A DNA stretch of 64,000 bases from Cupriavidus necator A5-1 (GCF_000744095.1 NZ_JQLI01000004.1:372001-436000), one strand, 5' to 3'. Counted from the stretch's first letter, positions 1 to 8,657 are shown. Translations and numbers: made by a program. Notes: generated by a model not told the origin, from the sequence alone.

Positions 1-273
1 CCCGTTGCGGGGAGTAACCGATCATTCCCCGCCACTTCTTGCAAGAATTCAAGGATAACGCTACTGTCGTAAATTGCCGTTCCGTCAGCGAAGCAGGCAT
101 GGATACTTGCCGAGGGAGTTTTGCTGCCTAAGTGCATCGCTCGGATCGGCGGCGTCCGTGGGAACCATGGTAATGCGGTCGGTTAGGCCGAGTACCTCTG
201 CCGCGATGCGTACTTTGCGCACGAACGGAGACGTCAGGGATGAGCGCAATACGAATTGTTCTGGGGAGGACAT
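1..273 (-). pseudogene. Glutathione S-transferase, N-terminal part, frameshifted and cut by the window edge
   Basis: The first frame, from an ATG at 273 with an AAGGG ribosome site about 8 bases upstream, encodes a thioredoxin-fold GST N-terminus: an SPFVRKVRIA segment followed by a LGKYPCLL turn. It then stops at 85-87. The neighbouring frame continues the domain without a gap (ADGTAIYDSSVILEFL), so one extra base lies at about 88-93. The predicted protein would conjugate or isomerise substrates with glutathione in the cytoplasm. It starts 11 bases after the stop of the upstream SDR gene, so it belongs to the same leftward operon. The C-terminal helical domain is outside the window. Either a sequencing indel or a real null allele. 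Confidence 0.8.
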
Positions 274-283
274 CAGTGCGCCC

Positions 284-1039
284 TTAGTGGAACGATCGTC
301 CGCCATCTACAGCCAAGGCGGAACCGGTGACGTAAGACGATTCGGAACTGGTCAGAAACAGGATGGCTTGGGCAATCTCGTTAGGCTGCGCGAGGCGTCG
401 GAGGGCGTAATTTCCGAAATTGCCCTGCACGCCTTCAGCCATCGGTGTGTCGACGAGACCTGGGCAGACTGTGTTTGCTCTAATACCCGGAGCGAGTTCA
501 GCGGCGAGTGCGCGCGTAAGATTGAGAACGCCACCCTTGGAGGCAGAGTAGGCAGTACGGTCCGGCGAGTTGGGTAGTAAGGACTGCCCAGATCCAAGAT
601 TGACGATCGTCGCATCGCTTGCCCTTTGCAGCCAAGGCAGGCAGCAACGTACGACGATGTAGGTGCCTGTGAGATTGATCTCTAGCACACGCCTCCACTC
701 GGCGACACCGACTTCCATGACGGAACCCCGCAACATCACGCCCGCCGCATTGACGATGCCGTCGATACCTCCCATGGCCGCGGCGCCTTGCTCGACGGCA
801 TCGGCAACCGACGTCTCGTCCGTTGCGTCCGCGGCAAAGGCATTGGCCCCCAGGGCGCTGGCGGTTTCGGACAGCCCATGTTTGTCTCGGTCCAGCAATG
901 TCAGCGCAGCGCCCTCCGCTGCGAATAGCTGTGCGGTGGCACGCCCGATACCGGATCCCGCGCCGGTAATCAGGATGCGACGGCCCTGTAAGCGACCTGG
1001 AGTCCGAGGCAATTGTTGCTGTGTTGATTTGTCGATCAT
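284..1039 (-). CDS. SDR-family NAD(P)-dependent oxidoreductase
   Basis: Classical short-chain dehydrogenase of about 251 residues. It has the cofactor-binding TGAGSGIG near the N-terminus, the NAAG strand motif, a catalytic Ser in GSGQS, the YSASK catalytic Tyr/Lys pair and the C-terminal VTGSALAVDGG segment. I chose the ATG at 1039 (MIDKS) because the earlier in-frame ATG at 1087 lies inside the coding part of the upstream Bug gene. The substrate cannot be read from sequence. It sits between a Bug receptor and a GST in one leftward unit, which suggests oxidation of a hydroxyl intermediate of the compound that the receptor binds. Confidence 0.88.
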   Translation of the reverse strand: MIDKSTQQQLPRTPGRLQGRRILITGAGSGIGRATAQLFAAEGAALTLLDRDKHGLSETASALGANAFAADATDETSVADAVEQGAAAMGGIDGIVNAAGVMLRGSVMEVGVAEWRRVLEINLTGTYIVVRCCLPWLQRASDATIVNLGSGQSLLPNSPDRTAYSASKGGVLNLTRALAAELAPGIRANTVCPGLVDTPMAEGVQGNFGNYALRRLAQPNEIAQAILFLTSSESSYVTGSALAVDGGRSFH

Positions 1040-2022
1040 TCGTCTTTGTCTCGCATTACTTTTTTGGGATGCTGGCCAGTTCGACAAGTTTTTGCCAGCG
1101 ACTTAGCTCTGAGGCAACGAATGCGCGAAGTTCGCTCGCTCATCATCATCGGCGTCATGGCCATCCTGCTTAAGGCCGTGCGCGTCTGCGCCTTGGCCAG
1201 ACTCTTGTTGAAGGCCAGATTCAGCCGGTCGACGATGTCTTGGCTCGTCTTCGCCGGGGCAAATGCTGCTGCCCACGTGACAACCTGGGTGTCTTTATAG
1301 CCGGCCTCGCTCATCGTTGGGACGTCGGGCAGCAGCGGGTGACGAACCGTATCGAGCACGGCAAGGACCTTGACTTGCCTGGCATTGATGAATCCCATTG
1401 CCGAATAGGGATCGACGAACATCACATCGATCTGACCACCGAGCAGATCATTCAACGCCTGTGGCGTACCGCGATACTGAACATTGACCATGTCAATCTT
1501 GGCGGTCGCCTTAAACAGTTCGGCTGCAACGCGGTTTGAGGTGTTGCCGCTGCCGTAGCTGAGGGATTTTGAGGATGGACGCTGGCGCGCCAGCTTGACG
1601 AAGCCAGCGACGTCGTCGGCCGGCAAGTCCTTTCTGACCACCAGGGTGATAGGAATGCGGATCAGCCCCGCCACCGGGACGAAATCCGCCACGGGATCAT
1701 AGGGGAGGTTGCTATAAAGCGCAGGATTGCTCCCATGAGCGGAGTTCGTGCTGACGAACAGCGTATATCCGTCCGGCGCAGCGCGCTTGGCAAGCTGCGC
1801 GGCGATGATTCCATCGGCACCTGCGTGATTCTCGACCACCAGCGGCTGTCCAAGAGCCTTTCCTACATCCTGGGCAATATACCGCGCGGCGCCATCCGTC
1901 GCGCTTCCTGCGGGGAAAGGCAGGATCAACTTGATTGGACGTTCGGGATACTGCGCCTGCGCCAAAAGCGGTGGGATGAGTATGGCGATTGCCGCCAACA
2001 AGCGGCGAAGTGAGCCGACCAT
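1036..2022 (-). CDS. Bug-type (TctC) periplasmic solute receptor, C-terminus frameshifted
   Basis: Signal peptide (MVGSLRRLLAAIAILIPPLLAQA), then the Bug fold: YPERPIKLILPFPAGSATD binding loop, VVENHAGADGIIAA, and APDGYTL. Bug proteins bind carboxylates in the periplasm and hand them to a TctAB-type membrane transporter, which is not present here. The start is secure: AAGGAGG lies 7 bases before the ATG. After about residue 296 the reading becomes unlike the family and ends at 1036. One base earlier in phase, near 1127-1132, the normal family ending (ELRAFVASELSRW...) continues to a TAA at 1056-1058. So a single-base indel has replaced the last 25 residues, or the sequence contains an error. 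Confidence 0.88.
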   Translation of the reverse strand: MVGSLRRLLAAIAILIPPLLAQAQYPERPIKLILPFPAGSATDGAARYIAQDVGKALGQPLVVENHAGADGIIAAQLAKRAAPDGYTLFVSTNSAHGSNPALYSNLPYDPVADFVPVAGLIRIPITLVVRKDLPADDVAGFVKLARQRPSSKSLSYGSGNTSNRVAAELFKATAKIDMVNVQYRGTPQALNDLLGGQIDVMFVDPYSAMGFINARQVKVLAVLDTVRHPLLPDVPTMSEAGYKDTQVVTWAAAFAPAKTSQDIVDRLNLAFNKSLAKAQTRTALSRMAMTPMMMSERTSRIRCLRAKSLAKTCRTGQHPKKVMRDKDE

Positions 2023-2037
2023 CTCTTCGCCTCCTTT

Positions 2038-2073
2038 GTTCGCGGTAACGAACGTGTTCTCGTATATGCGAAC
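2038..2073. promoter_or_regulatory. Two IclR-like palindromes in the leader of the leftward Bug gene
   Basis: Two inverted repeats lie side by side upstream of the Bug start: GTTCG-N6-CGAAC at 2038-2053 and GTTCTCGTATATGCGAAC at 2056-2073 (7 of 9 arm positions match). Shape and composition resemble IclR-family operators. An IclR regulator is encoded at 7779-8600. Assignment to that protein is inference. Confidence 0.5.
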
Positions 2074-2568
2074 AGAAACCTCCCGATAGGAGGTGTCAAG
2101 GTACTGGCCATGGGTGAAAACCCGCCGAAGGGGACTGCCTGGGGCGCACTGTAGAGTGACTTGGGATTACCGCTGGGGCCGGTGTGGGAATGAACTGGGC
2201 GTCGGGCCACACCCCGTGCGGGGCATCGGCGAAGGTGGATCAACGGTTCGTTGCCGCGGCTGGAGAGATGTGCAATGACGACCGGATTGTCCGCATAGGC
2301 TATAGGCGACAGCGGCAGGTATCCCGCTTTTACCAGCGAGTGCCCCAGCGCGGAATTGTCGAAGCGCGCGATTGTGGTGAGCTCAAGACCCACAGTGATC
2401 AGCGGATGGCTTGCGGGATTCCAGATTCCCGGATTACGGGGCCATCGCTTTCGGTTCGGACAAGGGTTTGCCCTTGGTTGGTCGACGGACATCGGCTGTT
2501 ATACGGGCTTCTGCAGCGCGGCAGCGCGATCGGGCATTGACAGCCCCCGTCCTGCTGTCTACGATGTA
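2074..2568. other. Intergenic stretch without a supported gene
   Basis: The space between the two divergent operons. A leftward open frame (2492 down past 2074, running into the Bug gene) has a short passage that looks protein-like but matches no family I know and has no convincing ribosome site. I see no RNA gene. It may be a decayed gene or just leader DNA. Confidence 0.4.
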
Positions 2569-2608
2569 TTCGTATTTATGACCAATCGTTCGTAATTATG
2601 ATCAATTG
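2569..2608 (+). repeat. Tandem 20-bp direct repeat, probable operator
   Basis: TTCGTATTTATGACCAATCG at 2569 is followed directly by TTCGTAATTATGATCAATTG at 2589 (17 of 20 identical). The 20-bp period puts both copies on roughly one face of the helix. It lies about 105 bases before the aldehyde dehydrogenase start. A close relative (TTCGTATTTACGACC) appears at 36232, between the XdhC and MFS genes. Confidence 0.5.
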
Positions 2609-2712
2609 TATTTGCGAGCGACGTTACTGAGGGCTGGTTCCTGCGGGCGACCCCCGGCCGGTGAGCGATGCTGGCGAACCGCCGCAAATCATGGAAGAGG
2701 CATGGTGATCAA

Positions 2713-4128
2713 ATGATTCAACACAAGGCAATCTTTATCAATGGGGCATGGGTACCGTCGACGTCCACGGACGTGCTTACGGTGGTCAATCCGGCTACCG
2801 AGGAAATCGTCGCAGAAGTGCCGCGCGGCACGGCGGAAGATGTCGATCAGGCGGTACAGGCGGCCGCAAGCGCGTTTCCGGATTGGTCCTGCTCAACGGT
2901 GGAGCGGCGAATCGAGATCTTCAGTCGGCTCGCTCGCTTGACCGAAGCGCGTGCCGATGAAATCACGCGCACCATCGTGACGGAACTAGGCTACCCGATC
3001 AGTGCAGCGATCCGGACGCAAACGGTTGGGGCGGTGGAAGAACTTGACATCATCGCTGAATCGCTGCGCGAGATCGCCTGGACCGAGCAGCTCGGCAATA
3101 CCACGCTGCGACGCGAGCCCTCCGGCGTGGTCGGCGCGATCACGGCCTGGAATGCGCCGCTGCGCTCGGTCATTTCGAAGGCAGGGGCGGCAATCGCGGC
3201 CGGTTGCACGGTGGTTCTCAAGCCGTCCGAGGTCGCGCCGCTCACGGCATTCATGTTCGCAGATTTGTGTGCTGAAGCCGGCCTTCCTGCCGGCGCTTTC
3301 AACCTGGTCTGCGGCACCGGCCCGGAAGTCGGCGAAGCGATTGCGTCGCACCCGCTGGTGGACATGGTTTCGCTGACGGGTTCGGTTCGTGCCGGGCGCA
3401 GGGTGATGGAGGTCGGCGCAGCATCGATCAAGCGCATGCACCTCGAACTGGGCGGGAAGTCGCCCAACATCATTCTTGCCGATGCGGATTTCCGGCGGGC
3501 CGTGGTCGACGGCATCGAAGATGCCATGCGCAACACCGGACAGGTATGCGGCGGACTCACACGCATGCTGGTGCCGCGCGAGCGCCTGCAAGAGGCCGAG
3601 GAGCTGGCAGTGCAAAGAGCGCAGGCCTATATTCTCGGCGACCCTTTCGATCCTGCCACGACGCTGGGACCGGTCTCCACGGCGGCGGCTCGCGTGCGCG
3701 TGCGGGGCTACATCCGCGCCGGTCTTGATGAGGGTTTGCGATTGCTGACAGGTGGCCACGAGGCGCCTGAGGGGCTGGAACGTGGCTACTACGTCAAGCC
3801 AACGCTCTTCTGCGGTGATAACACCAGCCGGCTTGCGCGAGAGGAGATCTTCGGGCCGGTGGTGATGATTATTCCGTTTGACGATGAGGAGAGTGCCGTC
3901 CGCATTGCCAACGACTCGGTCTACGGCCTTGCCGCCGGCGTCTGGTCAGGTGATCCCGAGCGTGCGCGCGCCATTGCCGCGAAACTGCGCGTTGGCCGTG
4001 TCCGCATCAATGGCGCGCCCCTTGACAAGCGTGGCACACACGGCGGCTTTAAGCTTTCCGGTGTGGGGCGTGAATGGGGTCGTATCGGCATTGAGGAGTT
4101 CACGGAATACAAGTCGGTGATCGGTTGA
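2713..4128 (+). CDS. NAD(P)-dependent aldehyde dehydrogenase
   Basis: Full-length ALDH superfamily member of 471 residues. The catalytic Cys is C279 (GQVCGG), the general base is E245 (LELGGK), the cofactor loop is LTGSVRAGR, and the NPATEE and EEIFGPV family blocks are in place. It oxidises an aldehyde to the acid in the cytoplasm. I start at ATG 2713 (MIQHKA), which gives the usual family N-terminus; an AGAGG sits about 12 bases upstream, and the longer frame from 2668 adds non-homologous residues. It is the first gene of a five-gene rightward operon with a Bug receptor, an alcohol dehydrogenase and an enoyl-CoA hydratase, consistent with alcohol-to-aldehyde-to-acid conversion. Confidence 0.9.
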   Translation: MIQHKAIFINGAWVPSTSTDVLTVVNPATEEIVAEVPRGTAEDVDQAVQAAASAFPDWSCSTVERRIEIFSRLARLTEARADEITRTIVTELGYPISAAIRTQTVGAVEELDIIAESLREIAWTEQLGNTTLRREPSGVVGAITAWNAPLRSVISKAGAAIAAGCTVVLKPSEVAPLTAFMFADLCAEAGLPAGAFNLVCGTGPEVGEAIASHPLVDMVSLTGSVRAGRRVMEVGAASIKRMHLELGGKSPNIILADADFRRAVVDGIEDAMRNTGQVCGGLTRMLVPRERLQEAEELAVQRAQAYILGDPFDPATTLGPVSTAAARVRVRGYIRAGLDEGLRLLTGGHEAPEGLERGYYVKPTLFCGDNTSRLAREEIFGPVVMIIPFDDEESAVRIANDSVYGLAAGVWSGDPERARAIAAKLRVGRVRINGAPLDKRGTHGGFKLSGVGREWGRIGIEEFTEYKSVIG

Positions 4129-4187
4129 GCGCACCACGGCTGAGCGACAGCCAGCCGTTAGAAGCAAAAGATACAAGGAGACCGGCC

Positions 4188-5144
4188 GTGAAACGGCGAA
4201 CCTTTCTTAGTGCAATCGGGCTTACGCTAGCCCTCCCCGTCGGCAATGTCCTGGCACAGGGCGGCCGGCCAATCCGGATGATCGTCCCGTTGCCCGCAGG
4301 CACTTCGAACGACTATGCGGCGCGCATCCTCACGACGCACGTGGCGCAGACCCTGGGCCAGGCCATCGTGGTGGACAACAAGCCCGGCGCTAACGGCGTC
4401 ATCGCCACCATGGATATCATGCGCGCGGCGCCGGACGGCATGACGCTCATGTGCGGTTCGCTTTCGCCGCTGGCCAGCAACGTGGCATTCGTGAAGAACC
4501 TACCGTACGAGCCACTGCGCAACCTGACACCGATCGGTGGCGCAACCTTGACCAACCATGTCCTCATGGTGAAGGCGGACTCGCCAATTCGCACCTTTGC
4601 GGACTTCATCGCCTATGCCAAGCAGCGGCCCGGCAAGGTCAGTGTGGGTGCCTCGACCACCATTGTCCAGCTGCAGATCGCATCGATGAACAAGCTGGGC
4701 GGCATCCAGCTGATGGCCATCCCATACAAGGGCACGCCGGCCACGATCAGCGATGTCATTGGTGGCGTGCTAGACGCCACGCTAACCGACCCTGGCAACG
4801 CCCTCGCCCAGGTGAAAGGCGGACAGCTGCGTGCACTGGCGGTGACGTCGCTCAAGCGCAACCCGGCGACGCCAGACTGGCCGGCGATTTCCGAAACCCT
4901 GCCGGGCTTCGATTTCCCGTCCTGGAACGCCTTCGTCGGACCGGCCGGAATGTCGCGCGCGCTGGTGGAGCGCATCAGCGCTGCCGTCATCCAGGCCCAG
5001 AAGCGCCCCGATGTAACCGAGCAGTTGGCGCGCCAGGGGATGGTGCCGCTGATCCTGAGGCCGGATGAACTGAAGGCCTACATGGACACGGAGGCAAAGA
5101 AATATGTACGGCTCGCGCGCGAAGCCAACATCCAGCCCGAGTAA
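4188..5144 (+). CDS. Bug-type (TctC) periplasmic solute receptor
   Basis: Mature Bug fold (GRPIRMIVPLPAGTSNDYAA, VVDNKPGANGVIA, IPYKGTPATISDVIGG) after a signal peptide beginning VKRRTFLSAIG. Its RR-x-F-L pattern is weakly Tat-like, but Sec export is the default for the family. A TTG overlapping the upstream stop at 4125 gives a longer frame. I prefer the GTG at 4188 because AAGGAG lies 7 bases before it and the signal peptide then starts cleanly. Position 2 of the operon suggests it captures the compound the flanking dehydrogenases use. No TctA or TctB partner is in the window. Confidence 0.87.
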   Translation: MKRRTFLSAIGLTLALPVGNVLAQGGRPIRMIVPLPAGTSNDYAARILTTHVAQTLGQAIVVDNKPGANGVIATMDIMRAAPDGMTLMCGSLSPLASNVAFVKNLPYEPLRNLTPIGGATLTNHVLMVKADSPIRTFADFIAYAKQRPGKVSVGASTTIVQLQIASMNKLGGIQLMAIPYKGTPATISDVIGGVLDATLTDPGNALAQVKGGQLRALAVTSLKRNPATPDWPAISETLPGFDFPSWNAFVGPAGMSRALVERISAAVIQAQKRPDVTEQLARQGMVPLILRPDELKAYMDTEAKKYVRLAREANIQPE

Positions 5145-5147
5145 GCC

Positions 5148-6188
5148 ATGTTGAATGTCAAAGCACGTTGTACCTGCGGCCCCGCCGAACCCTTCATCGC
5201 GACCACGATTCGTCGTCGCGATCCGGGGCCGCGCGATGTCGTGATCGATATCGCCTACGCGGGCATCTGCCACTCGGATGTCGAGCACGCGCGCAGCCTG
5301 CGCGGCAAGACGATGTATCCGATCGTGCCCGGCCATGAAATGGCTGGCATTGTCTCGGCCGTCGGCGATGCGGTGAGCCGGTTCAAGGTTGGTGACCGCG
5401 TCGGCGTCGGCAATATGGTCGACGCCTGCCGGGAGTGCGAGAACTGCAGAGCCGGCCTCGAACAGTATTGCAGCGGCGGCCGGACCCTGGCCTATAACTC
5501 GATGGGCCGCGACGGCGAGCCCACCTATGGGGGCTACAGCGAGAAGGTGGTGGTGGACGAAGCGTTTGTCGTACGCATTCCGGATCGCATTCCTCTTGAC
5601 AGGGCAGCGCCCTTGCTTTGCGCCGGCATCACTATGTATTCGCCGCTGCGGCACTGGCAGGCCGGGCCAGGCAAGCGCGTGGCGATCGTCGGCTTCGGGG
5701 GGCTGGGGCACGTCGGCGTGCAGATGGCCCGTGCCATGGGCGCGCATACCACGGTCCTGGACCTTTCGCCAGCCAAGCGCGAAGACGCTTTGCGCTTCGG
5801 CGCGGACGAGTATCGCCTGGCTAACGACCCCCAGACCTTTGTGGCGCTGGCGAACTCACTCGACCTGATCATTTCGACCGTTCCCGCCAACGTGGACCTC
5901 GATGCCTATCTCGGCCTGCTGGCGCGAGACGGCACCTATGTCAACCTGGCGGTGACAGACAAGCCGCTCAGCCTCTCGGCGGCATCGCTGCTTGCCAATC
6001 GCAGGTCGATCGCTGGAACGCGCAGTGGCGGGCTGGCGCAGACGCAGGAGATGCTCGACTTCTGTGCGGACCATGACATCGCCGCGCAGGTGGAAGTGGT
6101 AAGCGCCGATTCTATTGACGACGCTTATCGCCGGCTGCTGGCCGGCGATGTGCGGTTCCGCTTCGTCATCGACAACAGCACCTTGTAA
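5148..6188 (+). CDS. Zinc-dependent alcohol dehydrogenase, cinnamyl-alcohol/YahK-like MDR
   Basis: Medium-chain dehydrogenase of 346 residues. Catalytic zinc ligands are in GICHSDVEHA and GHEMAG. The structural zinc lobe has four Cys in CRECENCRAGLEQYC. The Rossmann loop is GFGGLGHVGVQ. The spacing fits the CAD/YahK/AdhC-like subgroup that interconverts primary alcohols and aldehydes, usually with NADP(H). It starts 3 bases after the Bug stop, so it is translationally linked. Together with the aldehyde dehydrogenase at 2713 it could oxidise an alcohol to its acid in two steps. Substrate unknown. Confidence 0.9.
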   Translation: MLNVKARCTCGPAEPFIATTIRRRDPGPRDVVIDIAYAGICHSDVEHARSLRGKTMYPIVPGHEMAGIVSAVGDAVSRFKVGDRVGVGNMVDACRECENCRAGLEQYCSGGRTLAYNSMGRDGEPTYGGYSEKVVVDEAFVVRIPDRIPLDRAAPLLCAGITMYSPLRHWQAGPGKRVAIVGFGGLGHVGVQMARAMGAHTTVLDLSPAKREDALRFGADEYRLANDPQTFVALANSLDLIISTVPANVDLDAYLGLLARDGTYVNLAVTDKPLSLSAASLLANRRSIAGTRSGGLAQTQEMLDFCADHDIAAQVEVVSADSIDDAYRRLLAGDVRFRFVIDNSTL

Positions 6189-6197
6189 GAGACCACC

Positions 6198-6989
6198 ATG
6201 ACAGATTTTCTGCTCTATGAACAGGACGGCCCCGTCGTCACGCTGACGATGAACCAGCCCGAGCAGCGCAACCCGCTGACCGGCAATACCGCCGTTCCCG
6301 AATTCCTGGCTGCCATCGACCGGATTCACGACGACCAGAGTGTGCGATGCGTGATCCTGACCGGCAACGGGCCTTCGTTCTGCGCCGGCGGCAACATCCA
6401 GGAGATGAAACGCCAGTCGTCGCCGGAGGTGAGCGAGATGGCGATTCGCCAGGACTATCGGCGCGGCATCCAGCGCTTGACCCTGGCGTTGTTCAATCTT
6501 GAGGTGCCGGTCATCGCCGCGGTGAACGGCCATGCGATCGGGGCCGGCCTGGACCTGGCCTGCATGTGCGATATCCGGGTCGCATCCGAGAAGGCAAAGT
6601 TTGCCGAAAGCTTTATCAAGCTCGGCATCATTCCGGGCGACGGCGGGGCATGGCTGCTGCCGCGTATCGTCGGCATGTCGCGCGCGGCGGAACTCGCCTT
6701 CACAGGCGACATGCTCGATGCACGCCAGGCTTTGGAATGGAACCTCGTCTCCCGTGTGGTGCCTCATGAAGAGTTGCTGGCGGCGGCGCGGGAGCTGGCA
6801 GCGCGTATCACGCAGCACGCCTCCCATGGCGTGCGCCTGACCAAGCGTCTGATGCGCGAGGCGATCCATGGCCGGCTGGATTCGGTGCTGGAGCTTTCGG
6901 CCGTGTTTCAGGCGGTCTGCCACAAGACGGAAGACCATCGCGAAGCCGTGGATGCCTTCCTGGAGAAACGCGCGCCGAAATTCAACTGA
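6198..6989 (+). CDS. Enoyl-CoA hydratase/isomerase family protein
   Basis: Crotonase fold, 263 residues. The oxyanion-hole segments are FCAGGNIQEM and VNGHAIGAGLDLA; the acidic residue in KFAES and the PGDGGAW turn occupy the usual catalytic region, with Asp-Gly-Gly where many hydratases have Ala-Gly-Gly. Members hydrate, isomerise or hydrolyse acyl-CoA thioesters in the cytoplasm. It lies 9 bases after the alcohol dehydrogenase and 13 bases before the DUF2889 gene. No acyl-CoA ligase is visible in the operon, so the CoA substrate must be made elsewhere. Confidence 0.88.
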   Translation: MTDFLLYEQDGPVVTLTMNQPEQRNPLTGNTAVPEFLAAIDRIHDDQSVRCVILTGNGPSFCAGGNIQEMKRQSSPEVSEMAIRQDYRRGIQRLTLALFNLEVPVIAAVNGHAIGAGLDLACMCDIRVASEKAKFAESFIKLGIIPGDGGAWLLPRIVGMSRAAELAFTGDMLDARQALEWNLVSRVVPHEELLAAARELAARITQHASHGVRLTKRLMREAIHGRLDSVLELSAVFQAVCHKTEDHREAVDAFLEKRAPKFN

Positions 6990-7002
6990 GAAGGACAGTG
7001 AC

Positions 7003-7572
7003 ATGACCAACACGCCAGTGGAGCGCGAGGCGCTGCATTTCCGTCGTATCGAGATGCAGGGCTGGCGGCGCAGTGACGGGCTGTATGAGGTGGAGGGGCG
7101 CGTCACGGATCGCAAGCCGTATGACTTTGTCCCGTGGCGTGGCGGGAAGCAGGTGCCGGCCGGCGAGCCGGTGCATGATATGGGCGTGCGCATCGTCTTC
7201 GACGAAGATCTGTGTGTACGCGACATTGGGACATTCACCGAAGCAGCGCCCTATACGCAGTGTCCGGAGGGCGGGCGTGCCCTTCAGTCGCTCAAGGGTC
7301 TGCGGATGACCAGTGGTTGGGGCAAGGAAGTGCGCAGCCGCCTAAGGGGCGCTACGAGCTGCACACATCTGATGGAACTTCTTTTGCCGCTGGCGACGGT
7401 TGCCCACCAATCGCTGAGCGCGGTCAACAGAAACCGGTCCGAGCGCCTGGATAGTACTGGCAGGCCCGTCAAGATCGATAGTTGCTACGCCTATGGCGCC
7501 GAACGGGAACTGGTGCGATACCAGTGGCCCGAGTTTCATCGGCCGGGGTCAGCACGGGATCGCAAGCTATAG
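7003..7572 (+). CDS. DUF2889 domain protein
   Basis: A 189-residue protein with the DUF2889 pattern: HFRRIEMQGWRRSDGLYEVEGRVTDRK near the start, the VHDMGVRIVFDEDL centre, and a GLRMTSGWGKEVR plus CTHLMELL segment with conserved Cys/His in the second half. The domain has no established activity that I know of, but it recurs in operons for aromatic or CoA-dependent catabolism. AAGGA lies 7 bases before ATG 7003, and the gene follows the enoyl-CoA hydratase closely. Longer in-frame starts overlap that gene and were rejected. It is the last gene of the rightward operon. Confidence 0.8.
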   Translation: MTNTPVEREALHFRRIEMQGWRRSDGLYEVEGRVTDRKPYDFVPWRGGKQVPAGEPVHDMGVRIVFDEDLCVRDIGTFTEAAPYTQCPEGGRALQSLKGLRMTSGWGKEVRSRLRGATSCTHLMELLLPLATVAHQSLSAVNRNRSERLDSTGRPVKIDSCYAYGAERELVRYQWPEFHRPGSARDRKL

Positions 7573-7589
7573 ACAGCAACCGGTTTGAC

Positions 7590-7631
7590 GCGCACGCCAT
7601 GGCGGCATGTGACATGGCGCCAGGCGTGCGC
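7590..7631 (+). terminator. Inverted repeat after the DUF2889 operon
   Basis: Perfect 9-bp stem GCGCACGCC (7590-7598) with GGCGTGCGC (7623-7631) and a 24-base loop. A second imperfect hairpin (GTCTGC/GCAGAC extended by CCGGCC arms) lies at about 7651-7682. Neither has a T-tract, so rho-independent termination is only a possibility. Confidence 0.4.
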
Positions 7632-7778
7632 TCCACGGGCTCGGAACACCCGGCCGGTCTGCGCGATCGGCAGACGGCCGGCGCGTGCCGTTTCAGGACC
7701 ACCGTGCCATTTACGCTTGGCGCCCGCTGCCTGCGGTAAACTCCGGGTATTCACATACCTTGACGTTATCAGAAGCCG

Positions 7779-8600
7779 ATGTCTATCAAGAAACAGGCAG
7801 AGCGGACTTTGCAAGCAGACGCGGAGCCCGAGGAGGGGAGGTCCCCCGCACGGTCAAAAACGGACCCGCAGAACCACCGCACCGTGGATCGCGTGACGCA
7901 GATCCTTGAGGAAGTGGTGTACCACCCTGGCATGACCTTCGCCGAACTGGTCCGGGCGCTGGGAGCAGCAAAGAGTTCCGTTCACGGTTTTATCCAGGGG
8001 CTGCTGGCGAAAGGGTGGCTGTACGAGGACAAGCACCGCTTTTACCTCGGCCCGGCTGTCTACGGCCTGACCCTGGCCAGCGGCCATATCCGGGCCGGTC
8101 TGGTCACGCATGCGGATCTCGTCGCCTTGCATGAGGCGACCAAGCTGGCGGTTTTTCTCGGGGTACAGGCTGGTGATCACCTGATCTATGTGGCCGAAGC
8201 GGGCAGCGACCAGGCCGCCGGTTTCGAGGCGCGGTCGAACATCCGGCGCACGCTGTTGTCCACGGCAGGCGGCAAGGCACTGCTCGCCGCCCGGCCACAG
8301 TTTGAGCGCGAGTCCCATCTGCGCCGGCGGACCCGGGAAGAAACCGAATTGGTCGACAAGTTCCTTGCCGAACTCGACAAGATCAACAAGACCGGGATCG
8401 CGACCAACATGAGCCAGACCGGAACGCGCTTCGGTTTGGCGACGACAGTGCGCAGCCGCTCGGGCGAGGCCGTGGCATCCATCACGCTGGTTGGCACGAC
8501 GACCGAGGTGGAGCCGCGCCTCGACAAACTTTCCAAGTTGCTGCTCAAGCATGTGAATGGCTGGGCTGCGCGTTCCACGAATCCGCGAGAGCCGATCTAA
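7779..8600 (+). CDS. IclR-family transcriptional regulator
   Basis: 273 residues. A charged N-terminal tail of about 33 residues precedes the winged HTH (RTVDRVTQILEEV ... TFAELVRALGAAKSSVHGFIQGLLAKGWLY), followed by the IclR effector domain (FEARSNIRRTLLSTAGGKALLA, GTRFGLATTVRSRSGEAVASI). IclR proteins bind small aromatic or organic-acid effectors and act as repressors or activators. It lies 206 bases after the DUF2889 operon on the same strand. The palindromes at 2038-2073 are candidate targets, which would make it the control for both the leftward Bug-SDR-GST unit and the rightward ALDH operon. That link is inference. Confidence 0.9.
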   Translation: MSIKKQAERTLQADAEPEEGRSPARSKTDPQNHRTVDRVTQILEEVVYHPGMTFAELVRALGAAKSSVHGFIQGLLAKGWLYEDKHRFYLGPAVYGLTLASGHIRAGLVTHADLVALHEATKLAVFLGVQAGDHLIYVAEAGSDQAAGFEARSNIRRTLLSTAGGKALLAARPQFERESHLRRRTREETELVDKFLAELDKINKTGIATNMSQTGTRFGLATTVRSRSGEAVASITLVGTTTEVEPRLDKLSKLLLKHVNGWAARSTNPREPI

Positions 8601-8657
8601 GCACTTTTTATCCACTGCCCGGCCGGTGATTGCGCCTGTTTTAAATAACCTGCCCAG

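Noticed and set aside
2093..2492. Leftward frame of up to 188 residues with a protein-like middle
   Set aside because: No recognised family, no ribosome site, and it runs into the Bug gene out of phase. Kept only as an intergenic note.
4125..4187. TTG start for the second Bug receptor, overlapping the ALDH stop
   Set aside because: The GTG at 4188 has AAGGAG at good spacing and gives a proper signal peptide; the extension is not leader-like.
5856..7238. A 460-residue leftward open frame
   Set aside because: It is the complement of the alcohol dehydrogenase/enoyl-CoA hydratase genes, without homology, and arises from GC-rich third positions.
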